From NCBI RefSeq assembly GCF_018889955.1, contig NZ_CP076545.1, forward strand, positions 558,001 to 622,000: a DNA stretch of 64,000 nt, given 5' to 3'. This document shows, piece by piece, positions 15,830 through 25,237 of the stretch (positions within the stretch are counted from its first letter, which is position 1; each line of letters opens with the position of its first letter). Origin of the DNA: Collinsella sp. zg1085. GTDB lineage: Bacteria; Actinomycetota; Coriobacteriia; Coriobacteriales; Coriobacteriaceae. The position numbers were made by a program, and so were the translations under genes. Below the pieces are notes generated by a model. It was not told where the DNA came from. It did no database searches and saw only the letters and a list, made by a program, of their open reading frames with translations.

Positions 15830-16552
15830 ATGTTTAACTATGGACTAGGATATGGCTATGGGGGCTTTGGCTTTTATGGCATGGATCCGCTCTACCTTGC
15901 CCTGATTGTGTTGACTGTGGTACTTGGTGTGGCAACGCAATCCTATATTAAACGCACGTACAATAAATGGTCGCGTGTAGTAACAACAGGTGAATCAGGG
16001 GCTTCGGTTGCGCGGCGTATGCTTGATGCGCATAACTGTACCGAGGTAGGAATTAGCTCGGTTGCGGGAAATTTGACCGATCACTTTGACCCGCGCACAA
16101 ATAAACTCTATCTATCTGAGGACAACCTGCATGGTGGTTCGGTTGCAAGCGTTGCGGTTGCCTGCCATGAAGCGGGTCATGCTGCACAAGCTGCAGCGGC
16201 CTATCTTCCCATGAAGCTGCGTTCGGCCTTAGTGCCAGTGGTAAACGTTTCACAAAACGTATGGTTTTATGTGCTGCTTGCTGGTATCTGGATGAATCTA
16301 GCAGGTCTTACGCAGCTTGCCATAGCATTATTTGCGTTTTCGGTGGCTTTCCATGTGGTGACCTTGCCGGTTGAGATTGATGCAAGTCGGCGTGCTGTTG
16401 CATATATTGAAGCATCTGGTATGGGTGATGTGCAGGTGCGCGGTGCTAAACAAGTGCTCACCGCTGCAGCGCTCACCTATGTTGCTGCTGCTCTCACAAG
16501 TATTTTGCAGCTGCTCTACCTGCTTGCTCGCACGCAGCGAAGCAGAGACTAG
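15830..16552 (+). CDS. membrane zinc metallopeptidase (YugP-type, Zn_peptidase_2)
   Basis: This 240-residue membrane-bound protein has the zinc-binding VACHEAGHAAQ motif (about residue 112), the hallmark of the neutral zinc metallopeptidase family that includes B. subtilis YugP. The N-terminus is Gly/Tyr-rich (YGLGYGYGGFGFYG), followed by a transmembrane helix, then more helices after the active site. ATG 15830 was chosen because AAGGAG lies just upstream; the longer frame from 15743 has no ribosome site. Substrates of this family are not well defined. Confidence 0.88.
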   Translation: MFNYGLGYGYGGFGFYGMDPLYLALIVLTVVLGVATQSYIKRTYNKWSRVVTTGESGASVARRMLDAHNCTEVGISSVAGNLTDHFDPRTNKLYLSEDNLHGGSVASVAVACHEAGHAAQAAAAYLPMKLRSALVPVVNVSQNVWFYVLLAGIWMNLAGLTQLAIALFAFSVAFHVVTLPVEIDASRRAVAYIEASGMGDVQVRGAKQVLTAAALTYVAAALTSILQLLYLLARTQRSRD

Positions 16553-16660
16553 CTTTTGCAACTTGAGGCGCTTATGAAGCCTTTATGAAGCATACTTAGT
16601 ACTTATGTCCAGACGATGTACTAGACTTAACAACTATACATACAGACGAAAGGCGAGGGT

Positions 16661-18106
16661 GTGAGCAGCTGGAATCTTCAAGGCACTACGTCACCACATG
16701 ATGATGCGATAAGCGTGAGCCAAGCGGTGGGGCTTGCTGCTGGCGCTGTTGAAAGCTTGCCTAAGATAACCGTTCTAGGAGAAATATCGGGTTTTCGTGG
16801 ACCACATGCCAGAAGTGGGCATTGCTATTTTCAAGTTAAAGATGATAGCTCGGCTATGGAGTGTCGCATCTGGAAATATGTGTATGCCAAACGGAACTTT
16901 GATTTGCGCGATGGCATGCAAGTTCATCTCAATGGTTCGTTTAATATTTATAAGCCAACAGGTCAGATGGGCTTTATTGTTGAGAGCTTTAGCTTGGCAG
17001 GTGAGGGACTGCTGCGCCAGCAAGTAGCTGCGTTGGCAGAAAAGCTTCGCCGCGAAGGGCTTATGGAGGCTAGCCGCAAGCGAGCAATTCCTGCGTTTTG
17101 TACACGTGTTGCAGTAGTGACGTCGCTTTCGGGTGCTGTTATTGATGATGTAAAGCGCACGCTACGCCGCCGTAATCCGCTTGTTGAGCTCATCTGTGTT
17201 GGCTCGCGTGTACAGGGTGAGGGAGCACCCGCTGAGCTTGTTCATGCACTTGAGCGCGTGGGGCATATACAACCCGCGCCTGATTGCGTTTTGTTGGTGC
17301 GTGGTGGCGGTTCGTTTGAAGACCTCATGACTTTTAACGATGAAACACTTGCTCGTGCTGTTGCGGCTTGTCCTATTCCGGTTATAACTGGCATTGGTCA
17401 TGAACCAGACACATCAATTTGCGACATGGTGAGTGACAGGCGTGCCTCTACGCCAACAGCAGCTGCTGAGTCGGTAGCTCCTGCCTTGCATGAGCTAGTT
17501 GATGTCTTGCAAAGCCGCGCGCAACGGCTTGAACAGCATATGAAAAGCCTTGTGGGAGATGAACTGCGAGGTTTTCAGATGGCAGCCGAGAGGCTTGAGC
17601 AGCTTATGCAGGTACAGCTTTCGCAAAAGAAAGCGCAGCTTGAAAGTTGGGCATCGCGTCCGGTTTTAGTACGTCCAACTGCGGTATTTGCTCAGCGAAG
17701 TATGGAGCTCGACCAGACAGCAGATCGTTTAGCTCACACAATGCATACGTGTATGTCTGAGCATCGCTTTTCCATAGAGACCATGAGTCCTCGTTTGAGG
17801 AGTGCCTTACAGCATCAGCTGGCCCACATGGCACATACGCTTGAACTTTCGTATACCCAGCTTATGCATCGAGGCACACAGCTCACCAATCCCTATCAAG
17901 CACGCTTGCAGTCGGCGACCGCCAGCTTAGACGCACTGTCACCATTGAAGGTATTAACACGTGGCTATGCCATTGCATACGGCGAGCACGGCGTTGCGGC
18001 ATCAGTGAAAGACTTTAGCGTGGGCGCGTCGCTTCGGGTGCGTTTGGCTGATGGCTACGTGCATGCACGTGTTTCTTTGGTCCAATCAACAGATAATAAT
18101 CTGTAA
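16661..18106 (+). CDS. xseA: exodeoxyribonuclease VII large subunit
   Basis: This 481-residue large subunit degrades single-stranded DNA into acid-insoluble and then short oligonucleotides together with XseB. The N-terminal OB-fold (about residues 30-115) includes GHCYFQVKD. The catalytic region shows VVTSLSGAVIDDV, VLLVRGGGSFEDL and ITGIGHEPDTSICD with DRRASTPTAAAE. The remainder is a long coiled coil rich in Gln and Leu. The start is GTG 16661 preceded by GAAAGGCGAGG. xseB follows after 15 bases, so the two subunits are co-expressed. Confidence 0.95.
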   Translation: MSSWNLQGTTSPHDDAISVSQAVGLAAGAVESLPKITVLGEISGFRGPHARSGHCYFQVKDDSSAMECRIWKYVYAKRNFDLRDGMQVHLNGSFNIYKPTGQMGFIVESFSLAGEGLLRQQVAALAEKLRREGLMEASRKRAIPAFCTRVAVVTSLSGAVIDDVKRTLRRRNPLVELICVGSRVQGEGAPAELVHALERVGHIQPAPDCVLLVRGGGSFEDLMTFNDETLARAVAACPIPVITGIGHEPDTSICDMVSDRRASTPTAAAESVAPALHELVDVLQSRAQRLEQHMKSLVGDELRGFQMAAERLEQLMQVQLSQKKAQLESWASRPVLVRPTAVFAQRSMELDQTADRLAHTMHTCMSEHRFSIETMSPRLRSALQHQLAHMAHTLELSYTQLMHRGTQLTNPYQARLQSATASLDALSPLKVLTRGYAIAYGEHGVAASVKDFSVGASLRVRLADGYVHARVSLVQSTDNNL

Positions 18107-18121
18107 AGAAAGTGAGGAACA

Positions 18122-18388
18122 ATGTCTGAACAGAGTCCCGTCGAAGAACTGAGCTACAAAGCGGCATCACAGGAGCTAGAACGTATTATTCGTAATTTAG
18201 AGTCGGGTGAGCTTGAACTTGAGGATTCGCTTACAAGCTATACTCGTGGCATCGAGCTGTTAAAGAGCCTGCGCTCACGTTTGGCAAGTGCCGAACAGCA
18301 CGTGTCTATTCTTATGAAGGATGCTGAGGGTCAAGAGACACTTGTGCCCACCGATGCCGCCGATACCTCGGATGAGCTGTCACTATAG
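18122..18388 (+). CDS. xseB: exodeoxyribonuclease VII small subunit
   Basis: This 88-residue protein has the family core SYKAASQELERIIRNLESGELELEDSL in its first half and is the small partner that lets XseA form the active ribonucleoprotein-like complex on DNA. The acidic C-terminal tail is usual. It is located 15 bases after xseA, with AAAGTGAGG as ribosome site. Confidence 0.93.
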   Translation: MSEQSPVEELSYKAASQELERIIRNLESGELELEDSLTSYTRGIELLKSLRSRLASAEQHVSILMKDAEGQETLVPTDAADTSDELSL

Positions 18389-18478
18389 ACGCTCTGACGT
18401 GTTCATAGTTTTGTATGCCATTTGGCGCTCACGATGGTATACGTTCGATATGTTTCCCTATGTTGAAAGGAAGTGCGT

Positions 18479-18823
18479 ATGTGTGACTGCATTTTTTGCA
18501 AGATTGCTCAGCATGAAATTCCGGTTGAGCCTGTATATGAGGACGATCAGGTTATCGCCTTTGATGATATGAACCCCCAGGCTCCGGTACATACCTTGGT
18601 GGTGCCTAAGGTGCATGTACAAGATATAACCGGTAATCTTGAGCCCGAGACCTTAGTATCACTGCATAAGGCAATTTGTGAAGTTGGTATACGCAAAGGT
18701 CTTACTCAGGGCTTGCGCGTTATTTCAAATGCTGGCGCTGATGCTGGGCAGACGGTTATGCATCTACATTTTCATGTGCTTGGCGGCACGTCGCTTGGTG
18801 AGGGGCTATTACCAGAAGTCTAA
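18479..18823 (+). CDS. HIT-family protein (HinT-like)
   Basis: This 114-residue nucleotide-binding hydrolase of the histidine-triad family typically cleaves adenosine phosphoramidates or AMP-lysine. The catalytic triad is HLHFHVLGG near the C-terminus, and the N-terminal CIFCKIAQHEIP with its Cys residues is typical of Hint. The ATG at 18479 fits the ribosome site GAAAGGAAG; the upstream GTG 18473 is too close to it. It sits 90 bases after xseB and may be transcribed with the xse pair. Confidence 0.92.
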   Translation: MCDCIFCKIAQHEIPVEPVYEDDQVIAFDDMNPQAPVHTLVVPKVHVQDITGNLEPETLVSLHKAICEVGIRKGLTQGLRVISNAGADAGQTVMHLHFHVLGGTSLGEGLLPEV

Positions 18824-19113
18824 GCTGAATCTGCTTACCGGCTTACACAAGACTATGCAAAAGCCTAATGCGTGACAAACAAGGCTGACGAAGCTTGGCG
18901 TACATTTTGGTTTTGGTGCCTTTGTTGTATGTATAAGCTGCGTACACGGTGTGCGCACGGTTCGCACGGTTCGCACAACCACGGCGCAAAGTTTACAGCT
19001 TCGCTATCTGCATGTACTGCGAATTTGAACTGTAACGCATTCGTCTTGCACGCTATGATGGTGTGAGTCGTTCAACTAGGGCGGCGTACACCAACTCTGA
19101 CGATGGAGCGGAT

Positions 19114-20283
19114 ATGAACATTCTGGTGGTTAACGCAGGTAGTTCAAGCCTAAAGTATCAACTTATGGATACCGAGAACAATACGGTTCTTGCAAAGGGC
19201 AACTGCGAGCGCATTACTCTTGAAACGGGTATTTTTGGGCATGCAATTGGTGATGAAGAAAAAATTACTGAAGATGCGGTATTTCCCGATCATAAGAGTG
19301 CTATTCGTGCTGTCCTTGAGCATCTGAGGAGCCATCAGGTAGCGATTGATGGTATTGGTCACCGCATTGTTCAGGGTGGCTGGTATTTTGAGGATTCAGC
19401 GCTGGTTGATGATGAGGTGTATGCCAAGATTTTAGAGGTGGCACCCCTCGCACCGCTTCATAACTATGGTGAGGCTGATGTTATTGATTACTGCCGCAAC
19501 AGCTATCCCGACTTGCCCAATGTTGCTGTATTTGATACCTCATTTCATATGAGTATGCCGCCTGTTGCCTATACCTATGCACTTCCTAAAGATGTGGTTG
19601 ATACCTATCACGTGCGCAAGTATGGTGCACATGGCACAAGTCATCGTTATGAGTGGAAGCGCGCTCATGAGCTCTTGGGTGATGCATGCCATAAACTACT
19701 GTCATGTCATCTAGGTAATGGGGCATCGTTGTGTGCTATTGAAGATGGCGTTTGCCGCGATACAACCATGGGTCTAACACCCCTTGATGGTCTGATGATG
19801 GGTACACGCTGTGGCTCCATCGACCCAGCAACGGTTTGCTATTTGCAGCGTGAGGGTGGCTATAGCTATGACGAGGTCGATGCCATGATGAATAAGCAGT
19901 CAGGCCTTTTAGCAGTGTCAGGCGTTTCAAGTGATGCGCGCGATGTTCGTGCGGGTATTGAAGCTGGGGATAAGAATTGTCAGTTGGCATTTGATGTATA
20001 TGCCTATAAGGCTGCTGCTCAGGCTTCTGCCATGATTTGCTCGATGCACGGAGTTGATACCATAACGTTTACTGCTGGTTTAGGTGAAAACGATGCAAAT
20101 TTGCGTGAAGCAATATGTGAGCACTTTGCATGGTTAGGCGTCAAGCTCGACTCTGATAAGAATTTTGCATCTAGTCGCGGCGATCGAGTTATTTCGGCTG
20201 ATGACTCAGCGGTGAAGGTGCTCGTTATCCCAACCGACGAAGAGTTTATGATTGCACAAGACGTACTACGTTTGGCATTCTAA
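19114..20283 (+). CDS. ackA: acetate kinase
   Basis: This 389-residue enzyme makes ATP and acetate from acetyl phosphate, the last step of acetate fermentation. Motifs present: N-terminal LVVNAGSSSLKYQL, GHRIVQGG, KYGAHGTSHRY, CHLGNGASLCA and GLTPLDGLMMGTR. The ATG at 19114 follows GGAGCGGAT; the longer frame from 19063 lacks a ribosome site. The partner phosphotransacetylase gene is convergent nearby (21157-22140), with a SerB-like gene between them. The 290 bases before it hold only a short CGGTTCGCA repeat. Confidence 0.96.
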   Translation: MNILVVNAGSSSLKYQLMDTENNTVLAKGNCERITLETGIFGHAIGDEEKITEDAVFPDHKSAIRAVLEHLRSHQVAIDGIGHRIVQGGWYFEDSALVDDEVYAKILEVAPLAPLHNYGEADVIDYCRNSYPDLPNVAVFDTSFHMSMPPVAYTYALPKDVVDTYHVRKYGAHGTSHRYEWKRAHELLGDACHKLLSCHLGNGASLCAIEDGVCRDTTMGLTPLDGLMMGTRCGSIDPATVCYLQREGGYSYDEVDAMMNKQSGLLAVSGVSSDARDVRAGIEAGDKNCQLAFDVYAYKAAAQASAMICSMHGVDTITFTAGLGENDANLREAICEHFAWLGVKLDSDKNFASSRGDRVISADDSAVKVLVIPTDEEFMIAQDVLRLAF

Positions 20284-20979
20284 ATGAAGGCTTCCTGCTC
20301 TGCTGCGCCAGCGCGTTCTTTATCATCTGAGCCATGGCTGTTGGTCATGGATATTGATTCAACGCTTATTGACCAAGAGGTCATTGACCTGCTTGGTGAT
20401 GCTGCAGGTGTTGGAGAGCAGGTGGCTGTACTTACTGAGGCTGCTATGCGCGGAGAGCTTGACTTTGCTCAGGCCTTAAAAAAACGCGTATCCCTGCTTC
20501 AGGGTTTGCCAGTTTCGATTTTTGAGACTGTGCTTAATCAGATAAGCTTTACTACGGGCGCACTTGAACTTATAGAGGTACTTCATCAGTACGGCTGGAA
20601 GATAGGTGTGGTCTCAGGTGGTTTTCATGAGGTGGCCGATGCTTTAGTTGAGCGCGCAGGTATTGATTTTTGTTGCGCGCATCATCTGGAACAGGCTCAG
20701 GGCATACTTACGGGGCGCATTACGGGCTCAGTTGTAACAAAAAACACCAAGGTAGAAGCTCTGAGGACATGGGCAAACCAGATGGGTATTCCTTTAAGCC
20801 ATACGGTAGCCATTGGAGATGGCGCAAATGATATTCCTATGATTCAATCAGCAGGAATAGGTATTGCGTTTTGCGCAAAGCCAGCAACGGTGGCTGCAGC
20901 ACCTCATCATATTGATGAGCGCAATCTTATGCATGCGCTCGATATTATTGCTGCAAAGCAAAACGCTGTTAAAAATTAA
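20284..20979 (+). CDS. serB: SerB-like phosphoserine phosphatase (HAD family)
   Basis: This 231-residue HAD phosphatase probably dephosphorylates O-phosphoserine as the last step of serine synthesis. Motif 1 is VMDIDSTLIDQEVIDLL with the nucleophile Asp, and the cap region begins TEAAMRGELDFAQAL. The VSGGFHEVADAL Ser motif and GDGANDIPMI motif follow. No N-terminal ACT domain is present. The ATG immediately follows the ackA stop codon (no intergenic bases), so it is translated with ackA. Other phosphate monoesters remain possible. Confidence 0.9.
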   Translation: MKASCSAAPARSLSSEPWLLVMDIDSTLIDQEVIDLLGDAAGVGEQVAVLTEAAMRGELDFAQALKKRVSLLQGLPVSIFETVLNQISFTTGALELIEVLHQYGWKIGVVSGGFHEVADALVERAGIDFCCAHHLEQAQGILTGRITGSVVTKNTKVEALRTWANQMGIPLSHTVAIGDGANDIPMIQSAGIGIAFCAKPATVAAAPHHIDERNLMHALDIIAAKQNAVKN

Positions 20980-21007
20980 GGGCGCTTCAAAACTATATGA
21001 GCTTGAA

Positions 21008-21050
21008 AATAAAAAAACCCTGTGCATCTCCTCAAAAGGTGCGCAGGGTT
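21008..21050 (-). terminator. Rho-independent terminator of pta
   Basis: On the minus strand an AACCCTGCGCA stem (plus-strand 21040-21050) pairs with TGCACAGGGTT (21016-21026) and is followed by a long T tract (the A run at 21011-21017 on the plus strand). It ends the minus-strand pta transcript and probably also the convergent serB one. Confidence 0.85.
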
Positions 21051-21156
21051 GAACATACTATATGCTAGGGTGTGAGTGCTGGGTGCTGTATATCTTCTGA
21101 GTACTCAGTTCACCTGAACATCCAGAGTTGGCACTCAGGCGCGTTTAACCTTCCCT

Positions 21157-22140
21157 CTAGCGCGAGCTCATTTGTGCTTGTACGGCGGTAATAGCTACAA
21201 CACCAACAATGTCATCGGCTGAGCAGCCGCGCGACAGGTCATTGACGGGGCTTGCAATGCCTTGCAGAATGGGACCATAGGCCTCGGCAGCACCAAAACG
21301 CTGAACCAACTTATAGCCAATATTGCCTGCTTCTAGGTCGGGGAAAACAAGTACATTTGCCTTGCCAGCTACTGGGCTCTGAGGCGCTTTGAGCGCAGCT
21401 ACCTCAGGAACAAGTGCTGCATCAAGCTGCAGATCGCCATCGAGTGCCAACTGGGGTGCACGTTCTTGAGCAAAAGCGGTGGCCTCTTGTACCTTTTTTG
21501 CAACGTCGCCACCTGCTGAGCCCATGGTTGAATATGAAAGCATAGCTACGCGTGGTTCAACATCGCCCATAAATGAAGTCCACGACTGAGCGCTTGCAAG
21601 AGCGATTTCTGCCAGCTCATCAGCAGTTGGTGCAATGTTAAGACCGCAGTCGGCAAAGATAAGCGTGCCATCTGCGCCAAACTCAGGAGTTTTGGTACAC
21701 ATAACAAAGAAGGCACTCACTAGTTTGGTGCCAGGTGCCGTTTTTAAAATTTGGAGTGCTGGGCGCAGCGTATCGGCTGTAGAGTGGCAAGCACCCGAAA
21801 CTAGGCCATCAGCGTCGCCCATCTTGACCATCATGGTGCCAAAATAGGTTGCATCCATAACCTGTGCACGTGCCTGCTCAATAGTGACACCTTTTTTTGC
21901 GCGGAGCTCTGCAAATTTTTGTGCATATGCTTCGCAGCGCTCGTCAGTTTTTGGATTGAGCACCGTGGCTCCCGGAACGTCAATTGTTTGGGGGTCGCCT
22001 AAGATAACAATATGAGCGAGGTCTTCTGCCAAAATGGTTCGTGCGGCCTCAAGGGTCCGAGGGTCTTCACCCTCAGGCAAGACAATAGTTTTTTTGTCTG
22101 CCTGAGCAGCCTGTTTCATACGTGTCAAAAAGTCACTCAT
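21157..22140 (-). CDS. pta: phosphate acetyltransferase
   Basis: This 327-residue enzyme converts acetyl-CoA plus phosphate to acetyl phosphate, feeding AckA. It is the short, single-domain class I form. Conserved segments: [63 protein letters not shown]-type and [17 protein letters not shown]. The minus-strand orientation makes it convergent with ackA-serB. Start ATG 22140 with GAGGAGC upstream. Confidence 0.95.
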   Translation of the reverse strand: MSDFLTRMKQAAQADKKTIVLPEGEDPRTLEAARTILAEDLAHIVILGDPQTIDVPGATVLNPKTDERCEAYAQKFAELRAKKGVTIEQARAQVMDATYFGTMMVKMGDADGLVSGACHSTADTLRPALQILKTAPGTKLVSAFFVMCTKTPEFGADGTLIFADCGLNIAPTADELAEIALASAQSWTSFMGDVEPRVAMLSYSTMGSAGGDVAKKVQEATAFAQERAPQLALDGDLQLDAALVPEVAALKAPQSPVAGKANVLVFPDLEAGNIGYKLVQRFGAAEAYGPILQGIASPVNDLSRGCSADDIVGVVAITAVQAQMSSR

Positions 22141-22343
22141 ATCGCTCCTCGCGATTCAATCATGCCCAGTTTTAGCTCCGTTGTCCGTGATGCCACGCAC
22201 AACATAAGCGCGTGACACTTTCGTCATAGTGGGTAAAGCCTGAGCATAGCCTTTGGTGCACGGTTCATTATACGACTGAAGGAAACGGTATCGAGTAGAT
22301 ATTCGATTTTGTTAGGTTTGCACGGACGGGTTAAGGAGCACCG

Positions 22344-23069
22344 ATGGCTATAAGCTCTGGCATACCGCGGGGCTTTAATCCGCATTACTATGACATGGTT
22401 GTCGTAGGTGCTGGTTGTGCAGGCTCAGTGTGTGCGCGTCGTATTGCAGAGGTTTTGGGTTTTCATATTGCCGTTTTTGAGCGTCAGGGACATGTTGCAG
22501 GCCTTGCATATGATTATCTGCGTGACGATGGAAGTTTAATTCAACCGTATGGCTCTCGTGTCTACCAAAGTAAAAGCGAGCGTGTATTTAGCTTTTTGTC
22601 GCGTTTTACCTCATGGTGTAAATCGAAGCAGTCAGCAGCTGAGGAAACACGTCAGCCATATCAGCCTAAAAATGGCTATACGGCGCTTTTTGAGCGCATG
22701 CTCAATCACGACCTCATTGATGTATTTTGCAATGTTGATGCCTGTCAGCTTGTATCAATTCATGAAACCTATACGTCACTGTTAGGTCAGCCCTTTGGAG
22801 GAGAGCTTGTCTATACGGGGGCACTCGATGAGCTTTTTGCCTTTGATGAGGGAAAACTTTACTTTGAATCAACGCTTGAGCATGCTTTTTATACAAAACT
22901 TGAATCAAACAGTCGTGACCTCTATAATCGCTATCTTGAGCGCGTCGGAGATATTATCAATTTCCATCCGGTAGGTCGCTTAGCTGAGTATTGTTACTAC
23001 GATATGGACGCAGAGATTGAGTCTGCGTTGGAGCTTTCTGATGAACTTATCACCTGCCATGTCAAATGA
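22344..23069 (+). CDS. shortened UDP-galactopyranose mutase-like flavoprotein
   Basis: This 241-residue protein resembles UDP-galactopyranose mutase (Glf), but Glf is usually about 370-390 residues. Seen are an N-terminal FAD dinucleotide-binding motif (VVVGAGCAGSVCA), an ERQGHVAGLAYD segment, the NGYTALFERML and VYTGALDELFAF landmarks, and the C-terminal GRLAEYCYYDM that ends true Glf. Two internal stretches present in Glf seem missing: most of the lobe between the HIFHT-equivalent (here SRVYQS) and GGYT, and the NYPD...TRI region. Key substrate Arg and the His of HIFHT are not found. It overlaps the next glycosyltransferase gene by 29 bases. Confidence 0.7.
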   Translation: MAISSGIPRGFNPHYYDMVVVGAGCAGSVCARRIAEVLGFHIAVFERQGHVAGLAYDYLRDDGSLIQPYGSRVYQSKSERVFSFLSRFTSWCKSKQSAAEETRQPYQPKNGYTALFERMLNHDLIDVFCNVDACQLVSIHETYTSLLGQPFGGELVYTGALDELFAFDEGKLYFESTLEHAFYTKLESNSRDLYNRYLERVGDIINFHPVGRLAEYCYYDMDAEIESALELSDELITCHVK

Positions 23070-24123
23070 GCTAAACCCTGCAGGTCTTTCAAACTCAAAG
23101 ATTTTGAGTTTTGGTATTCCAAGTTATAACGCTGAGAAAGATATCGACCGCTGTGTGACTTCCATTTTAGAGGGGTCAAACTATGCCGATGATATTGAAA
23201 TCATTGTTGTAGATGATGGTTCGCAAGATTCAACAGGCGTGCAGGCAGATGCGTGGGCCGAGCGTTATCCAGAGCTGGTGCGCGTGGTTCATCAAGAAAA
23301 CGGCGGGCATGGTATGGCAGTGCTTGCTGGTCTGCGTGAAGCTCAAGGTGTTTACTATAAGGTTGTTGATTCTGATGACTGGCTTGATGCCCAGGCACTA
23401 CAGATGTTGTTGCAGCTGTTGCGCGGCTTTGTAGAGCGTGACCAGCGGGTTGATTTGCTTATTTCAAACTATGTATATGAAAAGGTATATGAGGGAACTC
23501 ATACCGCCATCAATTATCGCGGTGCTCTTCCGCGCAAGCGCATATTTAGCTGGGACGAAATTGGTCGCTTTTTGCCGAGTCAAAACCTGTTGATGCATAG
23601 CCTCTGCTATCGCTGTGATATTTTGCGTGAGTCAGAGCTCCCTATGCCGGCGCATACTTTTTACGTCGATAACATTTATGCATATGTTCCACTTCCACGC
23701 TGTAAAACTATGTATTACGCCGATATTGACCTATATCGCTATTTTATTGGTCGAGAGGGTCAAAGCGTTAACGAAAAGACTATGGTAGGGCGGCTCGATC
23801 AGCAGTTTAGGGTTACCCGTATTCTGATGCAGGCTTACCATCTCTTTGATGATGTCTCATCGATAAAGCTTCAACGCTATATGATGGGTTATTTTAATAT
23901 GATGATGGTGATTTGCAGCGTGTTTTCAAAGCTGTCAGATGACCCTGAGATTCCGGGCAAGCTTGAAGCACTCTGGCATGAGTTAAAGGACTATGATGCG
24001 CGCATGTATCGTCATGCGCGTTATGGTTTTTTGGGTCTGGGGTCTAATTTGCCTACACGCCTAGGGGAGCGCACAACTTTGGCGCTCTATCATCTAGCAG
24101 GTAAAATTTTTAAGTTTAACTAG
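23041..24123 (+). CDS. family 2 glycosyltransferase
   Basis: This 360-residue GT-A fold glycosyltransferase has SFGIPSYNAEKDIDRC at the N-terminus, IIVVDDGSQDSTG (the nucleotide-binding DDG) and VVDSDDWLDAQAL (DxD-like metal site). The C-terminal half (about 200-360) has a hydrophobic stretch but no clear multi-span region. GGAG at 23031-23034 supports ATG 23041 inside the end of the Glf-like gene, a sign of translational coupling. Together they probably act on a surface glycan, but donor and acceptor are not known. Confidence 0.86.
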   Translation: MNLSPAMSNELNPAGLSNSKILSFGIPSYNAEKDIDRCVTSILEGSNYADDIEIIVVDDGSQDSTGVQADAWAERYPELVRVVHQENGGHGMAVLAGLREAQGVYYKVVDSDDWLDAQALQMLLQLLRGFVERDQRVDLLISNYVYEKVYEGTHTAINYRGALPRKRIFSWDEIGRFLPSQNLLMHSLCYRCDILRESELPMPAHTFYVDNIYAYVPLPRCKTMYYADIDLYRYFIGREGQSVNEKTMVGRLDQQFRVTRILMQAYHLFDDVSSIKLQRYMMGYFNMMMVICSVFSKLSDDPEIPGKLEALWHELKDYDARMYRHARYGFLGLGSNLPTRLGERTTLALYHLAGKIFKFN

Positions 24124-24175
24124 CACGTGTACACGCGCGAATATGGGATGTGCACGCGAGTATGCGGCGCAGCTG

Positions 24176-25195
24176 TTATGAGCTGCTATGGTGTAGGCTT
24201 GCATAGCCCACAATGCCATGGCTTGTGTGAGCGCACTTCACACCGGCAACAAGCGCCGCTTCTAGTGAGCGCGTTGCAATGAGTCCCATAAGGTCGAGCG
24301 GGTAGACAGCGCTTGCTTTGCCAAGAGTGCCTGATGCTAATACAAAAATAGCGTCTCCGTCGTTGGTGGTATGGGTGGGTCTGATGCAGTGAGCATAGGC
24401 ATCAGCTGCCATTTGAGCGAGCTTGGTGGCCTCGGCTTTAGTGAGCTCGGCATTGGTGATAATGCACGAAATAGTGGTATTACTGCGCGCCATGCGCTCA
24501 AGTGGCATGCTCATCTTGGTGCCACGTTCAAGCATAAGCTCTTCCATATCAAGAATCTCGGTACTATCTGCATGCTTTCTAACACCTGCTAATACTTGGT
24601 GGGTGCTTGGATCAAAGACATTGCCGCAGGCATTAACTGCAGCAATTGCTCCAATTTGAAGTTCGTCTAAGGCAAAGGCTCGCGCCCCAAGGCCAGCTTT
24701 CATAACGTGCTTAGGTCCTAGAAGTTTGCCAACCGTAGCTCCGGTTCCTGCACCAATATTACCCTCCAAAACTTCGGTGTGTACTTGATCGAGTGCATCA
24801 CAAACCGCCAAAGTGCCTGCCTCAGCGTTTGGACGGGTGTGCGAATCAGCAAAAGCAAGGTCAAACAGACTTGCAGCAACTACAATAGGCGCTCTGGCAA
24901 TACCAGTATCAAGACCAATGCCGCGCCGTTCAAGCTCGGCGGCGGCACCCGACGCTGCTTCAAGACCAAAAAGTGAGCCGCCCGAAAGCATGACTGCATG
25001 CACCTGATTAACGGTTTGTTCAGGTCGCAAGAGGTCTGTTTCTCGGGTTGCAGGCGCTCCACCGCGTATATCTACGCCGCCGCTTGCTCCGTTTGGGCAC
25101 ACAATAGCGGTGCAGCCGGTACCTGCATCGGAGTTAGTCCAGTGTCCGATATAAAAGCCGTCAATGGCGGCGATGGGAAAAGGAGTAAGGCTCAT
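24176..25195 (-). CDS. P1-family (DmpA-type) autoprocessed peptidase
   Basis: This 339-residue member of the S58 peptidase family (L-aminopeptidase D-esterase/DmpA type) self-cleaves to form the active Ntn-hydrolase. Seen are the N-terminal IDGFYIGHWTNSDAGTGCT, RGGAPATRETDLL, VHAVMLSGGSLFGLEAASG and the later NACGNVFD segment near the processing site. Start at ATG 25195 matches the usual ~10 residues before IDGF; the ATG at 25237 directly after the maf stop is the alternative. It is the last of three minus-strand genes with Maf and DJ-1. Substrate unknown. Confidence 0.85.
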   Translation of the reverse strand: MSLTPFPIAAIDGFYIGHWTNSDAGTGCTAIVCPNGASGGVDIRGGAPATRETDLLRPEQTVNQVHAVMLSGGSLFGLEAASGAAAELERRGIGLDTGIARAPIVVAASLFDLAFADSHTRPNAEAGTLAVCDALDQVHTEVLEGNIGAGTGATVGKLLGPKHVMKAGLGARAFALDELQIGAIAAVNACGNVFDPSTHQVLAGVRKHADSTEILDMEELMLERGTKMSMPLERMARSNTTISCIITNAELTKAEATKLAQMAADAYAHCIRPTHTTNDGDAIFVLASGTLGKASAVYPLDLMGLIATRSLEAALVAGVKCAHTSHGIVGYASLHHSSS

Positions 25196-25237
25196 GGCGC
25201 TCGTTTCTGTGACGTTGAGGCATAGGGTGTAGCGCAT

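Noticed and set aside
18872-19066. 64-codon plus-strand ORF between the HIT and ackA genes
   Set aside because: It has no ribosome site, its Cys/His-rich composition comes from the CGGTTCGCA repeat, and it lies in the ackA upstream region.
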